Below, in pieces: positions 16,587-26,013 of a stretch of DNA of 64,000 nt. This DNA is from Burkholderia plantarii (GTDB taxonomy: Bacteria; Pseudomonadota; Gammaproteobacteria; Burkholderiales; Burkholderiaceae): positions 3,410,001 through 3,474,000 of the forward strand of contig NZ_CP007212.1 of NCBI RefSeq assembly GCF_001411805.1, written 5' to 3'. Position numbers and translations under genes: made by a program. The notes under the pieces were generated by a model, which saw nothing but the letters and a program-made list of their open reading frames with translations, had not been told where the DNA came from and ran no database searches. How positions within the stretch are numbered: the stretch's first letter is position 1; every line of letters starts with the position of its first letter.

Positions 16587-17537
16587 TTATGCGCGATCGG
16601 CCACACGTTCGCCGAGCAGGCCGGACGGACGGAACACGAGCACGATGATCAGCACGACGAACGCGAACACGTCCTGGTAGTTCGAGCCGAACACGCCGCC
16701 CGTCAGATTGCCGATGTAGCCGGCCCCGAGCTGCTCGATGAGGCCGAGCAGCACGCCGCCCACCATCGCGCCGCCGAGGTTGCCGATCCCGCCCAGCACC
16801 GCGGCCGTGAACGCTTTCATGCCCGGGATGAAGCCCATGTAGAAGTGGACGTTGCCGTATTCGGACGCAATCATCACGCCGGCCAGCGCGGCCAGCGCCG
16901 AGCCGATCATGAAGGTCGCCGAGATCACGAAGTTCGGGTTCACGCCCATCAGGCTGGCGTTGTTCGGGTTCTCCGAGATCGCGCGCATCGCACGGCCGAG
17001 CTTGGTCTTGTGGACCAGCAGCAGCAGGCCGGCCATCACGATGAACGCCACCGCGATAATCACGATTTCGGTGGGCGAGATCACCGCGCCCGGCGTCGCG
17101 TCGGTCGGCTGGATCACGTTGAGCGGATTCGTCGACAGCAACTGCGGGAACGGCAGCGGGTTGCGCGACCAGATCATCATCGCGGCGGTCTGCAGCAGGA
17201 TCGAAACGCCGATCGCGGTGATCAGCGGAGCCAGACGCGGCGCGCGGCGCAGCGGCCGGTAGGCGACGCGTTCGATGGTGAAGCCCACCACCGCGCACAC
17301 CGCCGCGGCGATCACGAGACCGATCGTCAGCGTCGCGATGTTGCCGAGCCCCGGGAAATGGTTCTGCAACACGGTGATCGCCGACAACGCCACCATCGCG
17401 CCGATCATCAGCACGTCGCCGTGCGCGAAGTTGATGATGCCGAGAATGCCGTACACCATCGTGTAGCCCAACGCGATGATGGCGTAGACACTGCCGAGCA
17501 CCAGTCCGTTGATGACCTGCTGGACGAAAATATCCAT
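16587..17537 (-). CDS. livH: Branched-chain amino-acid ABC transporter permease LivH
   Basis: 316 residues. The start MDIFVQQVINGLVLGSVYAI, preceded by AAGGAGC, is the characteristic beginning of LivH, as is IIALGYTMVYGILGIINFAH. The ATPase-contact loop RAMRAISENPNNASLMGVNP is present. It is first in livH-livM-livG-livF. No periplasmic binding-protein gene (livK/livJ) is found in the 1.2 kb upstream, so the binding protein must be encoded elsewhere. Confidence 0.94.
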   Translation of the reverse strand: MDIFVQQVINGLVLGSVYAIIALGYTMVYGILGIINFAHGDVLMIGAMVALSAITVLQNHFPGLGNIATLTIGLVIAAAVCAVVGFTIERVAYRPLRRAPRLAPLITAIGVSILLQTAAMMIWSRNPLPFPQLLSTNPLNVIQPTDATPGAVISPTEIVIIAVAFIVMAGLLLLVHKTKLGRAMRAISENPNNASLMGVNPNFVISATFMIGSALAALAGVMIASEYGNVHFYMGFIPGMKAFTAAVLGGIGNLGGAMVGGVLLGLIEQLGAGYIGNLTGGVFGSNYQDVFAFVVLIIVLVFRPSGLLGERVADRA

Positions 17538-17701
17538 TAAAAGCTCCTTGATCCGTGCCACCGGAGAACCGCTGTCCCGCGCCGATGAGCGGCGGATACG
17601 CGATCCCGGTTGCACTGCGGGTACGAATAAATACCGATAAGGGTGATGACATCCCGGCCACGCCGCGCGGCCCGTGAAACCTTGCGCGCCGCCGGGACGG
17701 A

Positions 17702-17734
17702 TACAAAAACGGCACCGCACGATTCCGGTGCCGT
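17702..17734 (-). terminator. Intrinsic terminator on the minus strand upstream of livH
   Basis: Nine-bp stem (17709-17717 / 17726-17734) followed on the minus strand by GTTTTTGTAT. It is oriented to stop transcription coming from 17.75-18.6 kb before it reaches livH, about 165 bases short of the livH start. Confidence 0.7.
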
Positions 17735-17748
17735 CACGAGTCCCGTCG

Positions 17749-18528
17749 CTACATCTTCACGACATCGAGGACGATAATCCTGGCCTCCTTGAAGTCGTTA
17801 GGCATCCGAACGTTGGAGCCAGCCGCATCCCGCATGCCCGCATTCGCGCGCGCGCCGGCCGCCGCATGACCTGCACGCGAACGACCCGGGACGGTCCTGA
17901 GAAAGGTGGCGCGAACCGCGCCGCGCCGCGACGGGCGACGCGAGATCCGGCCCGGCCGCGCGGCGGACCGCGCCGGCCTGCTCCGGGCGACGCCGACACG
18001 CGGGCCGACAGCCGGTCCGGCGACGGGCCGCTCGACGTCACCGGCAATGCCTGCCCCGATAACGGGCACATCCATGCACACCACCGGTGCGCCGCGGACG
18101 ATCGTCCGACTCGAGAAAGACGTAATCTGCACAATACTCAAACCCAAACCGCCAAAAATGCCGAGTGCGCAGGCCGGTGCCATCCGGGCCGTCGCGTCGC
18201 GCGCTCTCGCCCCATCGACCTGCTCCGACATTTGAGCAATTTGTGTGCCTGTTTCGGCACACGCCGGCCATTCGCGGGCCGTCATCCGGCTTTGCGCGCC
18301 CTTCGGCTCACGCAAATGCATTGCTTCGATCCCCAAACAGACCTCGTTATCGTTCTGCTTCCCGTTTTGCTTCCCGTCCGTCGCGTCCTGGCCGCGACCC
18401 GTTTTCGATCCGGCCCCAGATCTGCCGGATACCCTCTCGATCACCGCCGCCAGATTTCGCGTCACGGCGTCGCGCCCCATTGCAACCCGGGTTACCACCG
18501 AGCGGGCGACGGCCAACCGACGCGGCAT
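17749..18528 (-). CDS. Uncertain ORF of unknown function between ispH and livH
   Basis: An open frame of 259 codons from an ATG at 18528 with a good ribosome site (AGGAGACC, six-base spacing) to a stop 15 bases before an intrinsic terminator. A promoter-like pair lies about 65 bases upstream. I do not recognise the product: a basic N-terminus (MPRRLAVARSVVTRVAMGRD), one short hydrophobic stretch near the middle (CALGIFGGLGLSIVQI) and an Arg/Pro/Ala-rich C-terminal third that looks compositionally like chance translation of GC-rich DNA. Third-position bias is weaker than in neighbours and rare AGG/AGA codons occur. It may be a non-coding leader, a decayed gene or a real orphan. Confidence 0.25.
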   Translation of the reverse strand: MPRRLAVARSVVTRVAMGRDAVTRNLAAVIERVSGRSGAGSKTGRGQDATDGKQNGKQNDNEVCLGIEAMHLREPKGAQSRMTAREWPACAETGTQIAQMSEQVDGARARDATARMAPACALGIFGGLGLSIVQITSFSSRTIVRGAPVVCMDVPVIGAGIAGDVERPVAGPAVGPRVGVARSRPARSAARPGRISRRPSRRGAVRATFLRTVPGRSRAGHAAAGARANAGMRDAAGSNVRMPNDFKEARIIVLDVVKM

Positions 18529-18727
18529 TAAATCGGTCTCCTGCGCATTGCAAAACCCTTGTCTGCAACGCATTCCAGCCTCAAAACGCGCGCATTGTAA
18601 CTCCAATTTCTGGATGACCAATATTCCTGATTCGACAGGGTTTTCCTGCATTGCAACCAAATTTTTGAACAATCGCGTGAAAATCAGCGCAACCAGGTTG
18701 CACCAAATCCGAAGCAAGCAGTTGCAA
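18480..18727. repeat. Cluster of TTGCAA-type motifs including two GCAACC...GGTTGC palindromes
   Basis: TTGCAA occurs at 18480, 18548, 18651 and 18722, with near-copies at 18563 (CTGCAA) and 18595 (TTGTAA). GCAACCAGGTTGC at 18689-18701 is a perfect palindrome around one base, and GCAACCCGGGTTAC at 18482-18495 is a near-palindrome. The region is also AT-rich relative to the genome. This looks like a multi-site operator region; the regulator is unknown. Confidence 0.4.
18594..18621 (-). promoter_or_regulatory. Promoter-like pair on the minus strand
   Basis: On the minus strand TTGGTC (18616-18621), 16-base spacer, TACAAT (18594-18599). Directed toward the uncertain ORF and the terminator at 17.7 kb. 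Confidence 0.45.
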
Positions 18728-18754
18728 AACGAAAAAATGAAGGGGAATGGAGGG

Positions 18755-18783
18755 TAAAACAAAAGCGCGCCGAGGCGCGCTTT
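18755..18783 (-). terminator. Terminator of the fkpB-ispH operon
   Basis: Nine-bp stem (18762-18770 / 18775-18783, loop CGAG) followed on the minus strand by TTTGTTTTAC. Confidence 0.8.
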
Positions 18784-18856
18784 GGTAAGAGGGCGATGCC
18801 GGTCGCCGGGATTGATCCGACGAATCGGGGAAAATCCCGGGGGAGGGAATTCCCGC

Positions 18857-19837
18857 TCAGCCGGCCGCCGGCAGGTTGAGGCCGCGTGGCAGCGGGAACG
18901 AGACGTTTTCCTCGATGCCTTCGAGCGCGCGCACGTTGCGCACGCCGAGTTCGCGCAGGCGCGCGATCACCGCCTGGGCCAGCACCTCGGGCGCCGAGGC
19001 GCCGGCGGTCACGCCGATCCGCCGCTTGCCGGCCACCCAGGCCGGATCGATCTGGTCCGGCGAATCCACCATATAGGCATCGACGCCGCGCTTTTCCGCG
19101 ACTTCGCGCAGGCGGCTCGAATTCGAGCTGTTCGGGCTGCCGACCACGATCACCACGTCGCACTGCGGCGCCATGAACTTCACGGCGTCCTGGCGGTTCT
19201 GCGTCGCGTAGCAGATATCCTGCTTTTTCGGCTCGCGGATCGCCGGGAACTTGCGCTTGAGCGCGGCGATGATCTCGGCCGCATCGTCGACCGACAGCGT
19301 GGTCTGCGTGACGAGCGCGACGCTCTCGGGATCCGGCAGTTCCAGTGCGAGGACGTCCTCGACGCTCTCGACCAGGTGCATGCCGCGCTCGACCTGGCCC
19401 ATCGTGCCCTCGACCTCGGGGTGCCCCTTGTGGCCGATCATCACGATGTCCACGCCGTCCTGGCGCATCTTCGCGACTTCGACGTGGACCTTCGTGACGA
19501 GCGGGCAGGTCGCATCATAGATACGCAGGCCACGCACCGCAGCCTCGTCACGCACCGCCTTCGACACGCCGTGCGCGCTGAAGATCACCGTGTTGCCCGA
19601 CGGCACTTCCTCGAGTTCCTCGACGAAGATCGCGCCCTTCGTCTTCAGATCCTCGACCACGTACTTGTTATGGACGATCTCGTGGCGCACGTAGATCGGC
19701 GAGCCATGCATCGCGATCGCGCGCTCGACGATCTCGATCGCGCGGTCGACGCCGGCGCAGAAGCCGCGCGGCTGGGCGAGCAGGATTTCGGCATCGGCCG
19801 CGACGGTGGGGCCGGATAGCGTATCGGTGGAGCTCAT
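18857..19837 (-). CDS. ispH: 4-hydroxy-3-methylbut-2-enyl diphosphate reductase
   Basis: 326 residues. Last step of the MEP isoprenoid pathway: reduces HMBPP to IPP and DMAPP with a [4Fe-4S] cluster. The three cluster Cys lie in [29 protein letters not shown] and [28 protein letters not shown] is the substrate-binding loop. The ATG at 19837 begins two bases after the fkpB stop, the arrangement seen in many Proteobacteria, so the pair is translated from one mRNA. N-terminal extension of about 15 residues relative to E. coli. Confidence 0.95.
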   Translation of the reverse strand: MSSTDTLSGPTVAADAEILLAQPRGFCAGVDRAIEIVERAIAMHGSPIYVRHEIVHNKYVVEDLKTKGAIFVEELEEVPSGNTVIFSAHGVSKAVRDEAAVRGLRIYDATCPLVTKVHVEVAKMRQDGVDIVMIGHKGHPEVEGTMGQVERGMHLVESVEDVLALELPDPESVALVTQTTLSVDDAAEIIAALKRKFPAIREPKKQDICYATQNRQDAVKFMAPQCDVVIVVGSPNSSNSSRLREVAEKRGVDAYMVDSPDQIDPAWVAGKRRIGVTAGASAPEVLAQAVIARLRELGVRNVRALEGIEENVSFPLPRGLNLPAAG

Positions 19838-19839
19838 GG

Positions 19840-20295
19840 TTACAGGATCCCGATGATTTTCACTTCGAACGTAATGGCCTGCCCCGCCAGCGGGTGGTTG
19901 AAGTCGAACAGCGCCGAGGTCTCGCCGACCTCCTTCAGCACGCCAGCGTAGCGGCCGCCGTCCGGCGCGTTGAATTCGATCAGGTCGCCGGGCGTGAAGT
20001 CGTCGCCGACCATGCCGTTCTCGCGCAGCGTCTTCAGGCTGACGCGCTGGATCATCTCTGGATTGCGGGGACCGAACCCCTCGCCAGCCGCTAGCTGGAA
20101 GGTCGAATGGTGTCCGGTCTTCAGCCCGAGCAGAATGGTCTCGAGCGCGGGGGCGAGTTGCCCTGCACCGAGCAGCAGGGTAGCCGGCTTGTCGGTGAAA
20201 GTGTTGACGATGTCGACACCATCGGCGAGCGCGAGCCGGTAATGAAGCGTGACGTGGGAACCGGGCTTCACTTCTGAGATATCGATGAGGCTCAT
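19840..20295 (-). CDS. fkpB: FKBP-type peptidyl-prolyl isomerase FkpB (SlpA)
   Basis: 151 residues. SlyD/SlpA-type FKBP with an insert-in-flap domain: [20 protein letters not shown] at the start and [20 protein letters not shown] following. The flap region (about residues 68-125) replaces the loop of short FKBPs and confers chaperone activity in the family. No metal-binding His-rich tail as in SlyD, supporting FkpB. Cytoplasmic. Transcribed with ispH. Confidence 0.92.
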   Translation of the reverse strand: MSLIDISEVKPGSHVTLHYRLALADGVDIVNTFTDKPATLLLGAGQLAPALETILLGLKTGHHSTFQLAAGEGFGPRNPEMIQRVSLKTLRENGMVGDDFTPGDLIEFNAPDGGRYAGVLKEVGETSALFDFNHPLAGQAITFEVKIIGIL

Positions 20296-20422
20296 GAGTT
20301 ACTCGTTCAGTCCGCCGCCGGGCGGCACAACGCAAAACCGCTATTGTAAGTCACCTGAGCGCGCGGGGCGGAATGTCGGACCACGGCCGCCGCCGGGCGT
20401 TCCTCACCCGGAGAATCATCGC

Positions 20423-21235
20423 ATGCGTTCGGACAGCAATCGCACGGCCGGCGCCGCCGCCCCCGAGGCCGCTCCCGCCGGCCCCACGGCCGACCCAACG
20501 GCCGGCCCCGACGCCGCCCCGGCGCTTCGCCCTCCCCCGGCGCCGGCCGTCCGCAAACGCAGACGCCGGCGCAAAAACGAACACGAGGACCGGCCACGGG
20601 AACGGCTGCTCGACCGCGGCCCCGCCGCACTGGCCGATCACGAGCTGCTCGCGCTGCTGCTCGGCAACGGCATCGCCGGGTTCAGCACGGCCGGCATCGC
20701 CGAAGCGGTGCTGCGGCACTTCGGGTCGCTGCGCGCGCTGCTCGACGCGGATCCGGACACCATCAGCGAACTGCCCGGCGTCGGCCCGGCGCGCACCGCG
20801 GTCATGATCGCCACCACCGAACTGGTGCGCCGGGCGCTCGTCGAACGCGCCAGCGAGCGCCCGCTCGTCGATTCGCCGGGCGCCGTAGAGGATTACCTGC
20901 GGCTCACGATCGGCACCCGGGCGCGCGAGGTGTTCGTCTGTCTCTATCTGGATGCGCAGCACCGGCTCGTGCGCGACGAGGAAGCCACCCACGGCACGCT
21001 GACGCGGATGGCCGTCTATCCGCGCGAAATCGTGCGGCGCGCGCTGGAACTGAAGGCGGCCGCGCTGATCGTGGCGCATAATCACCCGTCCGGCGCGGTG
21101 CGCCCGAGTGCCGAGGACCGGCGGCTCACGCGCGTGCTGCACGACGCGCTCGCGCTCGTCGACGTGCGGCTGATCGATCACATCGTGGTGGGCGCGAGCG
21201 AGACGTTCTCGTTCGCCCAGGCGGGCCTGATGTGA
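20423..21235 (+). CDS. radC: RadC/JAB family protein (UPF0758)
   Basis: 270 residues. Helix-hairpin-helix-like N-terminal domain ([35 protein letters not shown]) followed by a JAB1/MPN-type metalloprotease-like domain with the metal site [18 protein letters not shown]. Long called a DNA repair protein, but the repair role is not supported by later genetics; the molecular function is unclear. The first 45 residues are a low-complexity Ala/Pro/Thr-rich stretch and a basic KRRRRRKN tract not found in most homologues. The start at 20423 is preceded by CCGGAGAA. Confidence 0.9.
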   Translation: MRSDSNRTAGAAAPEAAPAGPTADPTAGPDAAPALRPPPAPAVRKRRRRRKNEHEDRPRERLLDRGPAALADHELLALLLGNGIAGFSTAGIAEAVLRHFGSLRALLDADPDTISELPGVGPARTAVMIATTELVRRALVERASERPLVDSPGAVEDYLRLTIGTRAREVFVCLYLDAQHRLVRDEEATHGTLTRMAVYPREIVRRALELKAAALIVAHNHPSGAVRPSAEDRRLTRVLHDALALVDVRLIDHIVVGASETFSFAQAGLM

Positions 21236-21582
21236 CCGGCGCGAGACGCGCGCGGCGGCACCGGCGGCGGCCCTCGCGGCCACGCCGGCAGCCGCGCCGG
21301 ACTGGCCGCTCCGACATGTCCCCATGTCCGTCGGGACGGCGGCGAACCGGGTCGCGGATCCGCCCGCGAACCGGATGGGGAAATTGGGTTGATTTTCCTG
21401 AATTTTTTCTGTTAGAATCGCCGTCTGACTTTTTTCCAACCAGTTCTGAAGCCAAGAAGGGACGAAAGGTCCGGCCATCACCAATGGCTTGGTCTTTCCA
21501 AGACGGCAGCGGGTCCGCAGTCGTTGAGCGAAGAAACTTCACCGGCCATTGAACCCGAATTCAGCGTATTAGGAGTGCTCTC
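21236..21582 (+). promoter_or_regulatory. radC-rpmB intergenic region and rpmB leader
   Basis: 347 bases without a convincing gene. It holds the rpmB promoter at 21389-21418 and a leader of about 155 nt. A 22-codon open frame (21484-21552) lies in the leader, without a clear ribosome site. No intrinsic terminator is obvious after radC. Confidence 0.5.
21389..21418 (+). promoter_or_regulatory. Sigma-70 promoter of rpmB-rpmG
   Basis: TTGATT (21389-21394), 18-base spacer, TAGAAT (21413-21418), within an AT-rich patch; predicted start near 21425. Confidence 0.65.
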
Positions 21583-21816
21583 ATGGCACGCGTATGCCAA
21601 GTAACTGGGAAAGCGCCGATGAGCGGCAACAACGTTTCCCACGCCAACAACAAGACGAAGCGTCGCTTCCTGCCGAATCTGCAAAATCGCCGGTTCTGGG
21701 TGGAAAGCGAAAACCGCTGGGTGCGTCTGCGCGTCTCGAACGCCGGCCTGCGCCTGATCGACAAGAACGGCATCGATTCCGTGCTCGCTGACCTGCGCGC
21801 ACGCGGCGAAGCTTAA
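21583..21816 (+). CDS. rpmB: 50S ribosomal protein L28
   Basis: 77 residues, the usual length for beta/gammaproteobacterial L28. [20 protein letters not shown] and [20 protein letters not shown] (the first and central conserved blocks) identify it. TTAGGAGTGCTCTC gives the ribosome site. It is followed by rpmG after 17 bases, the conserved rpmB-rpmG pair. Confidence 0.98.
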
Positions 21817-21833
21817 GTCCAAGGAGCACGAAC

Positions 21834-22001
21834 ATGGCAAAGGGCGCACGCGACAAGATCAAGCTCGAGTCGACCGCTGGTACGGGTCACTTCTACACGA
21901 CCACGAAGAACAAGCGCAACATGCCGGAAAAGATGGAGATCATGAAGTTCGATCCCGTCGTCCGCAAGCACGTGGCGTACAAGGAAACGAAGATCAAGTA
22001 A
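21834..22001 (+). CDS. rpmG: 50S ribosomal protein L33
   Basis: 55 residues: [20 protein letters not shown] then [20 protein letters not shown]. This is the cysteine-free form of L33, so not a zinc-ribbon variant. AAGGAGCACGAAC precedes the ATG. An intrinsic terminator follows within 27 bases. Confidence 0.98.
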   Translation: MAKGARDKIKLESTAGTGHFYTTTKNKRNMPEKMEIMKFDPVVRKHVAYKETKIK

Positions 22002-22027
22002 TCTTCCGTCTCCAGCCTGATGACACG

Positions 22028-22055
22028 AAAAGCCCCGCTCGCGCGGGGCTTTTTG
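22028..22055 (+). terminator. Terminator of rpmB-rpmG
   Basis: Eleven-bp stem (22028-22038 / 22043-22053), loop TCGC, ending in a T-run. Confidence 0.9.
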
Positions 22056-22200
22056 TTTTGCCGGCGCGCAGCTTGTCCGCGATGCCGGTTTTTGTCTTCT
22101 CCGTGTCACATGGCCGTGGCGAACGCGGTATGCTCTGCCCTTCCGCGCGGCCCCGCGCCGGCGGAAACCTCGGATCAAAGCGCGGAAACGGAGAGGCAAG

Positions 22201-23781
22201 ATGAATTTCGATGTGGCGATCGTCGGCAGCGGTCTGGCCGGTCTGTCGGTCGCGCTGAACCTGGCGCAGACGCGCAAGGTCGCGCTGATCGCGAAGCGGT
22301 CGATGATGGAAGGCGCGAGCGACTACGCGCAGGGCGGCATCGCGGCGGTGCTCGATTCGGCCGACAGCGTCGAGAACCACGTCAGCGACACGCTGATCGC
22401 GGGCGGCGGCCTCTGCGACGAGACCACCACGCGCTTCATCGTCGAGCACGGCCGCGCCGCGATCGAATGGCTGATCGCGCAGGGCGTGCCGTTCACGCGC
22501 GACGCGGCCGCCGAACTCGGTTTCCATCTGACGCGCGAGGGCGGCCACAGCCATCGCCGCATCATCCACGCGGCCGACGCGACCGGCCACGCCGTGCTCG
22601 CGACGCTGAGCGAGCGCGCGCGCCACCATCCGAACATCACGTTCTTCGAGAACCACCACGCGATCGACCTGATCACCTCGGACCGCATCGGCCTGGCCGG
22701 CGGGCGCTGCGTCGGACTCTACGCGCTCGACGTGCGCACCGGCCTGACCGTGACGATCGAGGCGCCGCACACGGTGCTCGCCACCGGCGGCGCCGGCAAG
22801 GTCTACCTGTACACGACGAACCCCGACACGGCGACCGGCGACGGCATCGCGATGGCCTCGCGCGCGGGCTGCCGGATCGCGAACATGGAGTTCATCCAGT
22901 TCCATCCGACCTGCCTCTACCACCCGTATGCGAAGTCGTTCCTGATCTCGGAGGCGGTGCGCGGCGAAGGCGGCCTGCTGAAGCTGCCCGACGGCACGCG
23001 CTTCATGCCGGCCCACGATCCGCGCGCCGAACTCGCGCCGCGCGACATCGTTGCGCGCGCAATCGACTTCGAGATCAAGAAGCGCGGCATCGACTGCGTC
23101 TATCTCGACATCAGCCACCAGCCCGAGTCGTTCCTGCGCGAACACTTCCCGACCATCCACGCGCGCTGCCTCGAATTCGGCATCGACATCGCGAAGGAGC
23201 CGATCCCGGTCGTGCCGGCCGCGCACTACACCTGCGGCGGCGTGGTCACCGATCTGGCTGGCCGCACCGACCTGGCCGGCCTCTACGCGGTCGGCGAGAC
23301 GTCGTACACGGGCCTGCACGGCGCGAACCGGCTCGCCAGCAACTCGCTGCTCGAATGCCTCGTGATCGGCCGCGCCACCGCCGACGCGATCGAGGCGGCC
23401 GGCTACGAACCCGCCTCGCACGGCACGCTGCCGGCCTGGGACGAGAGCCGCGTGTCCGATCCGGACGAGGAAGTGGTGGTCGCCCACAACTGGGACGAAC
23501 TGCGCCGGCTGATGTGGAACTACGTCGGGATCGTGCGCACCGACAAGCGCCTCGCGCGCGCCCGGCATCGCATCGCGCTGCTACGCGACGAGATCCACGA
23601 GTACTACGCGAACTTTCGCGTCAGCCCCGACCTGCTCGAACTGCGCAACCTCGTCGACGTCGCCTCGCTGATCGTCGACAGCGCGCGCTCGCGGCGGGAG
23701 AGCCGCGGCCTGCACTACAGCCGCGACTGGCCGGACACGCTGCCGAAAGCGCTGCCGACCGTGCTGTCCCCGGGGCGCTGA
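22201..23781 (+). CDS. nadB: L-aspartate oxidase
   Basis: 526 residues. FAD enzyme oxidising L-aspartate to iminoaspartate, the first step of de novo NAD synthesis. N-terminal dinucleotide-binding motif [17 protein letters not shown], the FAD segment [14 protein letters not shown], the substrate loop QFHPTCLY and [20 protein letters not shown] followed by [20 protein letters not shown] are all typical of the succinate dehydrogenase/fumarate reductase flavoprotein family as found in NadB. It is convergent with nadA-nadC, with a shared terminator, so all three de novo genes are together. Confidence 0.95.
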   Translation: MNFDVAIVGSGLAGLSVALNLAQTRKVALIAKRSMMEGASDYAQGGIAAVLDSADSVENHVSDTLIAGGGLCDETTTRFIVEHGRAAIEWLIAQGVPFTRDAAAELGFHLTREGGHSHRRIIHAADATGHAVLATLSERARHHPNITFFENHHAIDLITSDRIGLAGGRCVGLYALDVRTGLTVTIEAPHTVLATGGAGKVYLYTTNPDTATGDGIAMASRAGCRIANMEFIQFHPTCLYHPYAKSFLISEAVRGEGGLLKLPDGTRFMPAHDPRAELAPRDIVARAIDFEIKKRGIDCVYLDISHQPESFLREHFPTIHARCLEFGIDIAKEPIPVVPAAHYTCGGVVTDLAGRTDLAGLYAVGETSYTGLHGANRLASNSLLECLVIGRATADAIEAAGYEPASHGTLPAWDESRVSDPDEEVVVAHNWDELRRLMWNYVGIVRTDKRLARARHRIALLRDEIHEYYANFRVSPDLLELRNLVDVASLIVDSARSRRESRGLHYSRDWPDTLPKALPTVLSPGR

Positions 23782-23830
23782 GCGCGGCGCCCGGGCCGGC
23801 AGGCCGGGTCGGGAAACCGCTTCAGAAAAC

Positions 23831-23873
23831 AACGAAGCCGCGCGCGAACCCTTTCGCGCGCGGCTTCGTTTTG
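23831..23873. terminator. Bidirectional terminator between nadB and nadC
   Basis: Eighteen-bp perfect stem (23831-23848 / 23853-23870, loop CCCT) with TTTT on the plus side and AAAA flank for the minus strand. Confidence 0.9.
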
Positions 23874-23900
23874 GTCCCGCCCGATCGATCAGTCGACCAA

Positions 23901-24779
23901 TCAGTCGACAATACGCATCGAGAAATCGGTCGCGCGCACGTCCTTCGTCAGCGCGCCGATCGAGATCCGGTCGACGCCCGTCGCTGCGATCTCGACGACG
24001 GTATCGGCATTGACGCCGCCCGATACCTCGAGCACGGCCTGGCCGCCCGCGATCCGCACCGCCTCGCGCATCATCTCGAACGTGAAGTTGTCGAGCAGCA
24101 CCGATTTCGCGCCATGTGCGAGCGCGGTATCGAGCTGCGCGAGCGTCTCCACCTCGACCTGCACCGGCACGCCGGCCTGCAGCGCGAACGCCGCGTCGAG
24201 CGCCGCGCCGACGCCGCCCGCCGCCGCGATGTGGTTCTCCTTGATCAGGATGCCGTCGTACAGCGCGAGCCGCTGGTTCGCGCCGCCGCCCACGCGCACC
24301 GCGTATTTCTGCGCGAGCCGCAGCCCCGGCAGCGTCTTGCGTGTGTCGAGGATGCGCGCGCGATGGCCGTCGATCAGATCGACGTAGCGGCGCGTCGCGC
24401 TCGCGACGCCCGAAAGCAGTTGCAGGAAATTCAGGCCGTTGCGCTCGGCCGTCAGCAGCGAGCGGGCCGGGCCGCGCAGCTCGCAGACGGTGGCGTCGGG
24501 CTCCATCACGTCGCCTTCCCGGTAGCGCCAGTCGACGTCGATCGACGGATCGATCGCGCGCATCACCGCCTCGAACCACGGCACGCCGCACAGCACCGCA
24601 CGCTCGCGCACGATGATGCGCGCACGCCGCGCGAGACCGTCGGGGACCAGCCGGCCGGTCTGGTCACCGCTGCCGACGTCCTCGGCAATCGCGTCGGCGA
24701 CGTTGCGCGCGATCGCGGCCTCGAAGGCCGCGCCGTATTCGGCGACGATTTCGCCGTAAATCGTGGAGACCGCCGTCAT
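23901..24779 (-). CDS. nadC: Nicotinate-nucleotide pyrophosphorylase (quinolinate phosphoribosyltransferase)
   Basis: 292 residues. Converts quinolinate and PRPP to nicotinate mononucleotide. [20 protein letters not shown] near the N-terminus, [20 protein letters not shown] and the catalytic [20 protein letters not shown] block are diagnostic; [20 protein letters not shown] provides substrate Lys and His residues. The ATG overlaps the nadA stop by four bases, showing translational coupling. Confidence 0.95.
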   Translation of the reverse strand: MTAVSTIYGEIVAEYGAAFEAAIARNVADAIAEDVGSGDQTGRLVPDGLARRARIIVRERAVLCGVPWFEAVMRAIDPSIDVDWRYREGDVMEPDATVCELRGPARSLLTAERNGLNFLQLLSGVASATRRYVDLIDGHRARILDTRKTLPGLRLAQKYAVRVGGGANQRLALYDGILIKENHIAAAGGVGAALDAAFALQAGVPVQVEVETLAQLDTALAHGAKSVLLDNFTFEMMREAVRIAGGQAVLEVSGGVNADTVVEIAATGVDRISIGALTKDVRATDFSMRIVD

Positions 24780-25903
24780 GCCGCCCCCACGTTCGAGAAC
24801 AGTTTCGCATCGCGCTGCAGGTCGCCGCTGGCCTGCACGCGCTGCTTGTGCTCGGCGGCGAACGCGAGCATCCGGTCGATCGGCACGCGCGCGCGCAGGC
24901 CTAGCGCCGGATCGACGTGAATCTCGTTGTGGCCGCGTTCGAGCACGTCGGCCAGGTTCGCGAGGCCGTTCATCGCCATCCACGGGCAATGCGCGCAGCT
25001 CTTGCAGGTCGCGCTGTTGCCGGCCGTGGGCGCCTCGATGAAGGTCTTGCCCGGCGCCGCGAGGCGCATCTTGTGCAGGATGCCGAGATCGGTCGCGACG
25101 ATGAAGCGCTGCGCGTCGAGCCTGACCGCGGCGTCGATCAGCTGCGTGGTCGAGCCGACCACGTCGGCGAGCGCGACCACGCCCTCGGGCGACTCCGGAT
25201 GCACGAGCACCTTCGCATCGGGATACTCGGCGCGCAGCAGGTCGAGCTCGATGCCCTTGAATTCGTCGTGGACGAGACACGAGCCCTGCCACATCAGCAT
25301 GTCCGCGCCGGTCTTCTTCTGGATGTAGCCGCCGAGATGGCGGTCCGGCGCCCAGATCAGCTTCTCGCCGCGCGCATGCAGATCAGCGACGATCTCGAGA
25401 CCGATCGATGAGGTGACCATCCAGTCGGCGCGCGCCTTCACGGCCGCGCTCGTGTTCGCGTAGACCACCACCTTGCGGTCCGGATGCGCATCGCAGAACG
25501 CCGAGAATTCATCGGCCGGACAACCGAGATCGAGCGAACAGGTGGCATCGAGATCAGGCATCAGGATCCGCTTGCCCGGGCTCAGGATCTTGGCCGTCTC
25601 GCCCATGAAGCGCACACCGGCCACGATCAGCGTCTGCGCGTCGTGATCGCGGCCGAACCGCGCCATCTCGAGCGAGTCGGCCACGCAGCCGCCCGTCTCG
25701 TCGGCCAGCTCCTGCAACTCCGCATCGACGTAGTAATGCGCGACGAGCACGGCCTTCTCGCGCACCAGCAGCGCCTTGATTCGCGCCTTCAGGGCGTCGC
25801 GCTCCACCGCCGACGGGCTGTCGGGCACCTTCGCCCACGCCTGCCCGATGCCGCATGTAGCGCCCGGCCGGTCGTACTCGACGGGTTTGATCGCCGCTTG
25901 CAT
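24776..25903 (-). CDS. nadA: Quinolinate synthase NadA
   Basis: 375 residues. Condenses iminoaspartate with dihydroxyacetone phosphate to quinolinate, using a [4Fe-4S] cluster. Three Cys in the expected regions: [32 protein letters not shown] and [39 protein letters not shown] is the N-terminal family motif. GGAGAAGGAAG precedes the ATG at 25903. It lies upstream of nadC in a two-gene operon. Confidence 0.95.
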   Translation of the reverse strand: MQAAIKPVEYDRPGATCGIGQAWAKVPDSPSAVERDALKARIKALLVREKAVLVAHYYVDAELQELADETGGCVADSLEMARFGRDHDAQTLIVAGVRFMGETAKILSPGKRILMPDLDATCSLDLGCPADEFSAFCDAHPDRKVVVYANTSAAVKARADWMVTSSIGLEIVADLHARGEKLIWAPDRHLGGYIQKKTGADMLMWQGSCLVHDEFKGIELDLLRAEYPDAKVLVHPESPEGVVALADVVGSTTQLIDAAVRLDAQRFIVATDLGILHKMRLAAPGKTFIEAPTAGNSATCKSCAHCPWMAMNGLANLADVLERGHNEIHVDPALGLRARVPIDRMLAFAAEHKQRVQASGDLQRDAKLFSNVGAA

Positions 25904-25949
25904 CTTCCTTCTCCTCTGCCCTGCCGATGGGCCGCCTCGAAACCGGCGG

Positions 25950-25983
25950 CACAAAAGAAAAAACCCCGCCAGCGCGGGGTTTG
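25950..25983 (-). terminator. Terminator of the desaturase gene
   Basis: Nine-bp stem (25961-25969 / 25974-25982, loop CAGC) followed on the minus strand by TTTTCTTTTGT; it separates the desaturase from nadA. Confidence 0.82.
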
Positions 25984-26013
25984 TGACGTTCCGAAATTCT
26001 AATCGATTTCCGG

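Noticed and set aside
21484..21552. 22-codon frame in the rpmB leader
   Set aside because: No Shine-Dalgarno and no sign of attenuation structure; kept only as a note in the leader entry.
22020..24920. 966-codon plus-strand frame over nadB and nadC
   Set aside because: Out-of-frame with nadB and antisense to nadC; Arg/Ala/Pro-rich with no recognisable motif.
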